From positions 34,237-98,236 of the forward strand of contig SZWC01004689.1 in the NCBI GenBank assembly GCA_023375785.1: 64,000 nt of DNA. The letters are read 5' to 3'. The notes under the pieces were generated by a model. It did no database searches. It worked only from the letters and a program-made list of their open reading frames with translations, and was not told where the DNA came from. Numbering within the stretch: the first letter of the stretch is position 1; the number at the start of each line of letters is the position of its first letter. Source of the stretch: Penium margaritaceum. Taxonomy: Eukaryota > Streptophyta > Zygnematophyceae > Desmidiales > Peniaceae. Made by a program: the position numbers and the translations under genes. This document shows positions 28,101 through 39,004 of the stretch, one piece after another.

Positions 28101-31100
28101 ATAAATTTTGTGCACAACGTTCCTGCACAAAGTTTATGCAGAACGTTTATGCACAAGGTTTATGCACAACGTCTTGCACAAAGTTTATGCAGAACGTTTA
28201 TGCACAAGGTTTATGCACAACGTCTTGCACAAAGTTTATGCAGAACGTTTATGCACAAGGTTTATGCACAACGTCTTGCACAAAGTTTATGCAGAACGTT
28301 TATGCACAAGGTTTATGCACAACGTCTTGCACAAAGTTTATGCAGAACGTTTATGCACAAGGTTTATGCACAACGTTTGTGCACAAAATTTGTGCACAAA
28401 CTTTGTGCATAACCTTTGTGCATAAACTTTGTGCGTAAACGTTGTGCATAATCTTTGTGCATAAACTTTGTGCAAAAACTTTGTTCATAAACTTTGTGCA
28501 CAAACTTTGTGCATAAGCTTTGTGCATACACTTTGTGCATAAACGTTGTGCATAAACTTTGTGCATTAACTTTGTTCATAAACTTTGTGCACAAACATTG
28601 TGCATAAACGTTCTGCATAAACTTTGTGCATGAACGTTGTGCACAAACTTTGTGCATAAACGTTGTGCACAAACTTTGTGCATAAACTTTGTGCATAAAC
28701 TTTGCGCACAAACGTTGTGGACAAACTTTGTGCATAAACTTTGTGCATAAACTTTGTGCATGAACATTGTGCATAAACATTGTGCATAAACTTTGTGCAT
28801 AAAAGTTGTGCATAAACTTTGTGCATAAACTTTGTAAATAAACTTTGTGCATAAACTTTGTGCATAAACTTTGTGCATAAACGTTCTGCATAAACTGTGT
28901 GTATAAACGTTGTGCATAAACGTTGTGCATAAACTTTGTATACAAAATTTGTGCACAAACTTTGTGCATAAACTTTGTGCATACTCTTTGTGCATAAACT
29001 TTGTGCATAAACTTTGTGCATAAAATTTGGGCATAAACTTTGTGCATAAACATTCTTCATAAACGTTGTGTACAAACTTTGTGCAAAAAACCTTGTGCAT
29101 AAACTTTGTGCATAAACGTTGTGCATAAACTTTGTGCATGAAATTTGTGCATAAACTTTGTGCATAAACTTTGTGCACAAACTTTGTGCATAAACTTTGT
29201 GCATAAACATTGTGCATCAACTTTTTGCATAAAGTTTGTGCACAAACTTTGTGCAGAAACTTTATGGAGAACCTTTCTGCATAAACTTTCTGCATAAACT
29301 TTGTGCATAAACGTTGTGCATAAACTTTGTGCATAAACTTTGTGCAAAAGCTTTGTGCATAAACTTTGTGCATAAACTTTGTGCATAAACGTTGTGCATA
29401 TAATTTGTTCATAAACTTCGTGCATAAACTTTGTGCATAAACGTTCTGCATAAACTGTGTACATAAACATTGTGCATAAACTTTGTGCACAAAATTTGTG
29501 CATAAACTTTGTGCATAACTTTGTGTATAAACTTTGTGAATAATCTTCGTGCATAAACTTTGTGCATAAACGTTATGCATAAACTTTGTGCATAAACTTT
29601 GTGCATAAACGTTTTATATAAACTTTGTGCATAAACTTTGTGCATAAACGTTGTGCATAAACTTTGTGCATAAACTTTGTGCAAAACCTTTGTACATAAA
29701 CTTTGTGCATAAACGTTTTGCATAAACCTTGTGCATAAACTTTGTGCATAGACTTTGTTCATAAACCTTGTGCATAAACTTTGTGCATAAACATTGTGCA
29801 TAAACTTTATGCATAAACTTTCTGCATAAACTTTGTGCATAAACGATGTGCATATAATTTTTTCATAAACTTCGTGCATAAACTTTGTGCATAAACCTAG
29901 TGTATAAACTTTGTGCACAAACTTTGTGGAAAAACTTTGTGCATAAACTTTGTGTATAAAATTTGTTCATAAACTTTGTGCACAAACTTTGTGGAAAAAC
30001 TTTGTGCATAAACTTTGTGCGAAACCTTTGTACATAAACTTTGTGCATAAACGTTTTGCATAAACCTTGTGCATAAACTTTGTGCATAGACTTTGTTCAT
30101 AAACCTTGTGCATAAACTTTGTGCATAAACATTGTGCATATACTTTGTGCACAAACTTTGTGCATAACGTTTTGCATAAACTTTGTGCATAAACCTAGTG
30201 TATAAAATTTGTGCACAAACTTTGTGGAAAAACTTTGTGCATAAACTTTGTGCATAAACTTTGTGCATAAACTATGTTCATAAACTTTGTGCATAAACTT
30301 TGTGCATAAACTCGGTGCATAAACGTTGTGCATAAATATTGTACACAAACTTTGTGCATAAACCTTGTGCATAAACTTTGTGCACAAATGTTGCATAAAC
30401 TTTGTGCAAAAACGTTGTGCATAAACTTTGTGCATAAACGTTGTGCATAAACTTTGTGCATAAACTTTGTGCACAAACTTTGTGCATAAACGTTGCGCAT
30501 AAACTTTGTGCATAAACTTTGTGCATAAACATTCTGCATATACTGTGTGCATAAACGTTGTGCATAAACTTTGTGCACAAACTTTGTGCATAACCTTTGT
30601 GCATAAATTTGTGCGTAAACGTTGTGCATAATCTTTGCGCATAAAATTTGTGCAAAAACTTTGTTCATAAACTTTGTGCATAAACTTTGTGCATAAACTT
30701 TGTGCATAGACTTTGTGCATAAACGTTGTGCATAAACTTTGTGCATAAACTTTGTGCATAAACTTTGTGCATAAACTTTTTGCATAAACATTGTGCATAA
30801 ACTTTGTGCATAAACTTTGTGCGTAAACTTTGTGCACAAACTTTGTGCATAAACTTCGTGCATAAACTTTGTGCATAAACTTTGTGCACAAACGTTGTGC
30901 ATAAAATTCGTGTAGAAACTTTGTGCATGAACCTTGTGCATAAACTTTGTGCATAAACTTTGTGCATAAACTTTGTGTATAAAATTTGTTCATAAACTTT
31001 GTGCACAAACTTTGTGCATAAACTTTGTGCATAAACATTGTGCACAAACTTTGTGCACAAACTTTATGCAAAAACGTTGTCCATATCTTTTGTGCATAAA

Positions 31101-31800
31101 CTTTGTGCATAAACGTTGTGCATAAACGTTGTGCATAAACTTTGTGCAAAAACCTTGTGCATAAACTTTGTGCACAAATGTTGCATAAACTTTGTGCAAA
31201 TATGTTGTGCATAAACTTTGTGCATAAACGTTGTGCATAAACTTAGTGCATAAACTTTGTGCACAAACTTTGTGCATAAACATTGTGCATAAACTTTGTG
31301 CATAAACTTTGTGCATAAACGTTCTGCATATACTGTGTGTATAAACGTTGTGCATAAAATTTGTGCACAAACTTTGTGCATAAGCTTTGTGGATAAACTT
31401 TGTGCGTAAACGTTGTGCATAATCTTTGTGCATAAACTTTGTGCAAAAACTTTGTTCATAAACTTTGTGCATAAACTTTGTGTATAAACTTTGTGCATAG
31501 ACTTTGTGCAAAACGTTGTGCATAAACTTTGTGCATTAACATTGTGCATAAACTTTGTGCAAAAAACATTGTGCAGAAACGTTCTGCATAAACTTTGTGC
31601 GTGAACGTTGTGCACAAACTTTGTGCATAAACATTGTGCACAAACTTTGTGCATAAACTTTGCGCACAAACGTTGTGGACAAACTTTGTGCATAAACTTT
31701 GTGCATAAACTTTGTAAACGAACATTGTGCATAAACATTGTGCATAAACTTTGTGCATAAACGTTGTGCATAAAATTTGTGCATAAACTTTGTAAATAAA
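25100..31800. repeat. Further 2.1-3.0 kb block copies and local 117-bp and 339-bp duplications
   Basis: The marker AACTGTGTACRT continues at 27381 and 29453, and CGCACAAACGTTGTGGACAA occurs at 26281, 28705 and 31663. Block spacing is therefore 2.07-2.96 kb and less regular than in the preceding pair. Inside are shorter duplications: TACACAAACATTG at 26047 and 26164 (117 bp, nine units) and TCTGCATAAACTGTGTGT at 26461 and 26800 (339 bp). Confidence 0.7.
28111..28380. repeat. Inverted minisatellite block: five 51-bp units
   Basis: Here the 13-bp unit appears in reverse complement (TTTATGCACAAAG sense) for about 270 bp, while everything around it is in the normal sense. The block is five copies of a 51-bp unit (four 13-bp units minus one base) whose marker CYTGCACAAAGTTT begins at 28122, 28173, 28224, 28275 and 28326. 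Units are virtually identical except for CCTGC in the first. Both edges fall in TTTGTGCACAA-type sequence, a perfect dyad, so the change of orientation sits on a palindrome. Because 51 is divisible by three, plus-strand frames become open here (for example 28043-28438) with a 17-residue period; this is not a gene. Confidence 0.9.
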
Positions 31801-34800
31801 CTTTGTGCATAAATTTGTGCTTAAACTTTGTGCATAAACTTTGTGCATAAACGTTCTGCATAAACTGTGTGTATAAACGTTGTGCATAAACGTTGTGCAT
31901 AGACTTTGTGCACAAAATTTGTGCACAAACTTTGTGCATAAACTTTGTGCATACTCTTTGTGCATAAACTTTGTGCATAAATGTTTTGCATAAACTTTGT
32001 GCATAACATTTGTGCATAAACGTTGTGCATAAACGTTGTGCATAAACATTGTGCACAAACTTTGTGCATAAACGTTGTGAATAAACTTTGTGCATAAACT
32101 TTGTGCATAAACTTTGTGCATAAACTTTGTGCATAAACGTTGTACATAAACTTTGTGCATAAACTTTGTGTGTAAACTTTGTGTACAAACTTTGTGCATT
32201 AACTTCGTGCATAAACTTTGTGCATAAACTTTGTGCATAAACTTTGTGAATAAATGTTGTGCATAAAATTTGTGCATAAACTTTGTGCATTAACTTTGTG
32301 CATACAATTTGTGCATAAACGTTGTGCATAAACCTTGTGCATAAACTTTGTGCATAAATTTTGTGCATAAACGTTGTGCATAAACTTTGTGCATAAATGT
32401 TGTGCATAAACTTTGTGCATGAAATTTGTGCATAAACTTTGTGCATAAACGTTGTGCATAAACATTGTGCATAAACATTGTGCATAAACTTTGTGCATAA
32501 ACGTTGTGCATAAACTTTGTGTAGAAACTTTGTGCATGAACCTTGTGCATAAGCTTTGTGCATAAACTCTGTGCACAAACTTTGTGCATAAACTTTGTGC
32601 TTAAAAATTGTGCACAAAATCCGTGCACAAACTTTGTGCATAAACGATGTGCATAAACTTTATGCATAAACTTTGTGCATATCTTTTGTGCATAAACTTT
32701 GTGCATAAACGTTGTGCATAACTGTTGTGCATAAACTTTGTGCATAAACTTTGTGCATAAACTTTGTGCATAAACGTTGTGCATAAACTTTCTGAATAAA
32801 TTTTGTGCATAAACGTTGTGCATAAACTTTGTGCATAAACTTTGTCCATAAACTTTGTGCATAAACGTTGTGCATAAAAATTGTGCATAAACTTTGTGCA
32901 CAATATTTGTGCATAAACTTTGTGCAAAAACTTTGTGCATGAATGTTGTGCATAAACTCTGTGCATAAACTTTGTGCATAAACTTTGTTCATAAGCTTTG
33001 TGCATAAACGTTGTGCACAAATATTGTGCACAAACGTTGTGCATAAACTTTGTGCACAAACTTTGTGCATAAACTTTGTGCAGAAAACTTTGTGCAGAAA
33101 CTTTGTGCATAATGTTTGTGCATAAACTTTGTGCAGAAACTTTGTGCATAGAATTTATGCATAAATGTTTTGCACAAACTTTGTGCATAAACTTTGTGCA
33201 TAAACGTTTTGCATAAACTTTGTGCATAAACGTTGTGCATAGACTTTGTGCATTAACGTTTTGCATAAACTTTGTGCATAAAGTTTGTGCATAAACTTTG
33301 TGCACAAACATTGTGCATAAACTTTGTGCACATACTTTGTGCATAAATTTTGTGCATAAACTTTGTGCATAAACTTTGTGCATAAAATTTGTGCAGAAAC
33401 TTTGTGCATAATGTTTATGCATAAACTTTGTGCACAAACTTTGTGAATAAACTTTGTGCATAAACGTTTTGCATAAACTGTGCATAAACTTTGTGCATAA
33501 CCTTTGTGCATAAACTTTGTGCATAGACTTTATGCATAAAAATTGTGCATAAACTTTGTGCACAATCTTTGTGCATAAACTTTGTGCAAAAACTTTGTGC
33601 ATAAATGTTTTGCATAAACTTTGTGCATAAACTTTGTGCATAAAAGTTGTGCATAAACTTTGTGCATAAACTTTGTTCATAAACTTTGTGCATAAATGTT
33701 GTGCACAAATATTGTGCACAAACTTTGTGCATAAACTTTGTGCACAAACTTTGTGCATAAACTTTGTGCAGAAACTTTCTGCATAGACTTAATGCATAAA
33801 CTTTATGCACAAACTTTGTGCATAAAATTTGTGCATAAAAATTGTGCATAAACGTTGTGCATATACTTTGTGCATTAAATTTTTGCATAGAATTTGTGCA
33901 TAAAATTTGTGCATAAACTCTGTGCAAAAACATTGTGCATAAACTTTGTGCACAAACTTTGTGCATAAACTTTGTGCACAAACTTTGTGCATAACCTTTG
34001 TGCATAAAATTTGTGCAGAAACGTTGTGCATAATGTTTATGCATAAACCTTGTGCACAAACTTTGTGCATAAACTTTGTGTGTAAAATTTGTGCATAAAC
34101 TTTGTGCATAAACATTGTGCATAAACTTTGTGCATAAACTTTATGCATAAACTTTGTGCACAGACTTTGTGCATAAAGTTTGTGCATAAACTTTGTGCAT
34201 AACCTTTGTGCATAAACGTTGTGCATAAACTTTGTGCATAAACTTTGTGCATAAACGTTGTGCATCAACTATGTGCATAAACTTTGTGCATAAACGTTGT
34301 GCATAAACATTGTGCATAAACTTTTTGCATAGACTTTGTGCATAGACTTTGTGCATAAACTTTGTGCACAAACTTTGTGCATAGACTCTGTGCAGAAACT
34401 TTGTGCATAAACATTATGCATAAACATTGTGCACAAATTTTGTGCATAAACTTTGTGCATAAACGTTTTGCATAACCTTTGTGCATAAAATTTGTGCATA
34501 AAATTTGTGCATAGACTTTGTGCATAAGCTTTATGCATAAACGTTGTGCATAAACTTTGTGTATAAACTTTGTGCATAAACTTTGTGCATAAACTTTGTG
34601 AAAAAACTTTGTTCATAAACTTTGTGCATAAACTGTGTGCATAAACGTTGTGCATAAACGGTGTGCACAAACATTGTGCATAAACTTTGTGCATAAACTT
34701 TGTGCATAAACGTTGTGCAGAAACGTTGTGCATAAACTTTGTGCATAAACATTGTGCACAAAATGTGTACATAAACTTTGTGCACACACTCTGTGCAGAA

Positions 34801-37800
34801 ATCTTGTGCATAAACTTTGTGCATAAACGTCGTGCATAAACTTTGTGCATAAACTTTGTGCATAAACGTTATGCATAAACTTTGTGCATAAACGTTGTGC
34901 ATAAACTTTGTGCATAAATTCTGTGCATAAACATTGTGCATAAACTTTGTGCATAAACTTTGTGCATAAACTTTGTGCATAAAGATTGTGCATAAACTTT
35001 GTGCACAATCTTTGTGCATAAACTTTGTGCAAAAACTTTGTGAATAAATGTTGTGCATAAACTTTGTGCATAAACTTTGTGCATAAACGTTGTGCATAAA
35101 CTTTGTCCATAAACTTTGTTCGTAAACTTTGTGCATACACATTGTGCACAAATATTGTGCACAAACTTTGTGCAGAAACTTTGTGCACAAAACTTTGTGC
35201 AGAAACTTTGTGCATAACGTTTGTGCATAAACTTTGTGCAGAAACTTTGTGCATAGACTTTATGCATAAACTTTATGTACAAACTTTGTGCATAGACTTT
35301 GTGCATAAACTTTGTGCATAAACGTTGTGCATTGACTTTGTGCATTAACTTTTTGCATAAACTTTGTGCATAAACATTGTGCATAAACTTTGTGCACAAA
35401 CATTGTGCATAACATTTGTGCACAAAATTTGTGCATAAAATTTGTGTACAAACTTTGTGCAAAACATTTGTGCATACAATTTGTGCAGAACATTTGTGCA
35501 TAATGTTTATGCATAAACTTTGTGCACAAACTTTGTGCATAAACTTTGTGCATAAACTTTGTGCACAAACTTTGTGCATAAACTTTGTGCATAAACTTTG
35601 TGCATAAACGTTTTGCATAAACTTTGTGCATAAACTTTGTGCATAAACATTGTGCATAAACTTTATGCATAAACATTGTGCATAAATTTTGTGCACAATC
35701 TTTGTGCATAAACTTTGTGCAAAACTTTGTGCATAAATGTTGTGCATAAACTTTGTGCATAAACTTTGTGCATAAAGGTTGTGCATAAACTTTGTGCATA
35801 AACTTTATTCATAAACTTTGTGCATAAACGTTGTGCACAAATATTGTGCACAAACTTTGTGCAAAAACTTTGTGCATAAACTTTGTGCATAACGCTTGTG
35901 CATAAACTTTGTGCAAAAAATTTGTGCATAGACTTTATGCATAAACTTTATGCACAAACTTTGTGCATAAACTTTGTGCATAAACGTTGTCCATAGACTT
36001 TGTGCATTAACTTTTTGCATAAACTTTGTGCATAAACTTTGTGCATAAACATTGTGCACAAACATTGTGCATGAACGTTGTGCACAAACTTTGTGCATAA
36101 CCTTTGTACACAAACTTTGTGCATTAACGTTGTGCATAAAATTTGTGCAGAAACTTTGTGCACCAACTTTGTGCATAAACTTTGTGCATAAACTTTGTGC
36201 ATAAACTTTGTGCATAAATGTTTTACATAAACTTTGTGCATAAACTTTGTGCATAAACTTTGTGCATAACCTTTTTGCATAAACATTGTGCATAAACTTT
36301 ATGCATAAACATTCTGCATAAACTTTGTGCACAGTCGTTGTGCATAAACTTTGTGCAAAACCTTGTGCATAAATGTTGTGCATAAACTTTGTGCATAAAC
36401 TCTGTGCATAAACGTTGTGCATAAACTTTGTGCATAAACTTTGTTCATAAACTTTGTGCATAAACGTTGTGCACAAATATTGTGCACAAAATTTGTGCAT
36501 AAACTTTGTGCACAAACTTTGTGCATAAACTTTGTGCACAAAACGTTGTGCATAAACTTTGTGCATAACGTTTGTGCATAAAATTTGTGCAGAAACTTTG
36601 TGCATAGACTTTATGCATAAACTTTATGCACAAACTTTGTGCATAAACTTTGTGCATAAACTTTGTGCATAAATGTTGTACATAGACTTTGTGCATTAAC
36701 GTTTTGCATAAACTTTGTGCATAAACTTTGTGCACAAACACTGTGCATAAACTTTGTGCACACAATTTGTGCATAAAATTTGTGCACAAACTTTGTGCAT
36801 AAACTTTGTGCATAACATTTGTGCAAAAGCTTTGTGCATAATGTTTATGCATAAACTTTGTGCACAAACGTTGTGCATAAATTTTGTGTATAAAATTTGT
36901 GCATAAACTTTGTGCATAAAAATTGTGCATAAACTTTGTGCATAATCTTTATGCATAAACATTGTGCACAAACTTTGTGCATAAACTTTGTGCATAAACT
37001 TTGTGCATAACCTTTGTGCATAAACGTTGTGCATAAACTTTGTGCATAAACTTTGTGCATAAACGTTGTGCATAAGCTTTGTGCATAAACTTTGCGCATA
37101 AACGTTGTGCATAAACTTTGTGCATAGACTTTATGCATAGACTTTGTGCATAAACTTTGTGCACAAAATTTGTGCATAAACTTTGTGCAGAATCTTTGTG
37201 CATAAACATTATGCATATACTTTGTGCACAAACTTTGTGCATAAACTTTGTGCATTAATTGTGTGCATAAACGTTGTGCATGAACTCTGTGCATAAACGT
37301 TTTGCATAAACTTTGTGCATAAACTTTGTGCATAAAAAGTGTTCATAGACTTTGTGCATAAACTTTATGCATAAACGTTGTGCATAAACTTTGTGCATAA
37401 ACGTTGTGCATAATCTTTGTGCATAAACTTTGTTTAAAAACTTTGTTCATAAACTTTGTGCACAAACTTTGTGCATAAACTTTGTGCATAAACTTAGTGC
37501 ATAAACGTTGTGCAGAAACTTTGTGCATAAACTTTGTGCATAAACATTGTGCACAAACTTTGTACATAAACGTTGTGCACAATCCTGTGCATACATTTTG
37601 TGCATAAACCTCGTGCATAAACATCGTGCATAAACTTTGTGCATAAACTTTGTGCAGAATCTTTGTGCAGAAATGTTGTTCATAAACTTTGTGCAGAACC
37701 TTTGTGCATAGACTTTGTGCATAAACTTTGTGCATAAACTTTGTGCATAAAATTTGTGCATAAACTTTGTGCATAAACTTTGTGCATAAACTTTGTGGAT

Positions 37801-38681
37801 AAACTTTGTGCAGAAACGTTGTGCATAAACGTTGTGCATAAACTATGTGCATAACATTTGTGCATAATCTTTGTGCATAAACGTTGTGCATAAACTTTGT
37901 GCATAAACAATGTGCATAAACTTTTTGCATCAGCGTTTTGCACAAAATGTGTGCACAAACGTTGTTCAGAAACTTTGTGCAGAAACTTTGTGCATAAACT
38001 TTGTGCATAACCATTGTGCATCACCTTTGTGCATAAAGGTTTTGCATAACCTTGTGCATACACTTTGTGCATAACCTTTGTGCATAAACTTTGTGCATAA
38101 ACTTTGTGCATAACTTTTGGGCATAAACTTTGTGCAAAAACTTTGTGCATAAACGTTGTGCATAAACTTTGTGCATAAACTTCGTGCATAAGCATTGTGC
38201 ATAAACTTTGTGCATAAACATTCTGCATAAACTTTGTGCATAAACGTTGTGCATAACCTTTGTGCACAAACTTTGTGCATAAACTTTGTGCATAAACGTT
38301 GTGCATAAACTTTGTGCATAAACGTTTTAGACAAACTTTGTGCATAAACTTTGTGCATAAACGTTGTGCATTATTTTTGTGCATAAACGTTGTGCAAAAG
38401 CTTTGTTCAGAAACTTTGTGCATAAACGTTGTGCATAAACTTTGTGCATAGACTTTGTGCATAAACTTTGTGCATAAACTTTGTGCATAAACATTGTGCA
38501 CAAACATTGTGCACAAACGTTGTGCATAAACGTTGTTCATAAACTTTGTGCACAAACTTTGTGCATAAACGTTGTGCATGAAATTTGTTCATAAACTTTG
38601 TGCACAAACTTTGTGCATAAACTTTGTGCATAAAATTTGTGAATAAACTTTGTGCACAAACTTTGTGCACAAACTTTGTGC

Positions 38682-39004
38682 CATGGTGAAAGGTACAACA
38701 CATAAGGCTAACACAACGTGGACTAGTTGTAATGTCAGATGCAACAACTGAACTCGGGGACCTCGACTCACACCTCCTACACGACACAGTCTCGCGATTT
38801 GCAAAGTGTAGACTCGCGAGTAGGCAGGACTGACACTCGTGAGTCTACGTGCCTCAGAATCGCAAGCCTGTACACACAACAATCGCGAGTCCAGGACTCG
38901 CGATTCTTTCGGCTCGACTTGCGACTCTGAGTCCGTCCCCTCCAGGGGATTGCGAGTCCGAGTCCATGGCCAGACTGGCAAGTCTGGACTCGGTATCACC
39001 CTTA
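38682..39004. other. Unique spacer with clustered TCGCGA dyads
   Basis: About 320 bp of non-satellite sequence separates the 13-bp minisatellite from the 191-bp satellite. It is much richer in G+C and CpG than its left flank. Degenerate copies of an ACTCGCGA/TCGCGAGT motif in both orientations occur at about 38791, 38812, 38835 (ACTCGTGAG), 38858 (AATCGCAAG), 38881, 38914 and 38949. No convincing coding frame is present; the short open frames use different strands and contain nothing recognisable. Confidence 0.75.
38881..38905. repeat. Perfect 12-bp inverted repeat with one-base centre
   Basis: AATCGCGAGTCC and its exact reverse complement GGACTCGCGATT flank a single A, giving a 25-bp dyad that could extrude as a hairpin or bind a dimeric protein. 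A weaker hairpin, CCAGACT-GGCA-AGTCTGG, lies at 38970-38987. Function is unknown. Confidence 0.85.

Larger units (their letters stand above)
14824..38681. repeat. 13-bp minisatellite, segment right of the assembly gap
   Basis: The same AAACTTTGTGCAT array continues in the same orientation after the gap and ends at about 38681, where TTTGTG runs into unrelated sequence beginning CCATGGTG. Variant units here are richer in the GCAC form, which makes the perfect 12-bp palindrome TTTGTGCACAAA, and in the AAACGTT form. Between about 20 and 32 kb groups of variants recur in the same order at multi-kilobase spacing, showing segmental duplication on top of unit-by-unit amplification. The longest minus-strand open frame (746 codons, 25268-27508) consists only of repeat translation and has no other domain. 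Confidence 0.97.

Noticed and set aside
1-38681. Minus-strand TTATGCACA resembles the bacterial DnaA box TTATNCACA, suggesting an origin with iterons
   Set aside because: It is part of a unit present nearly 3,000 times in a eukaryotic-looking context with a copia PBS; no replication gene or AT-rich unwinding element accompanies it.
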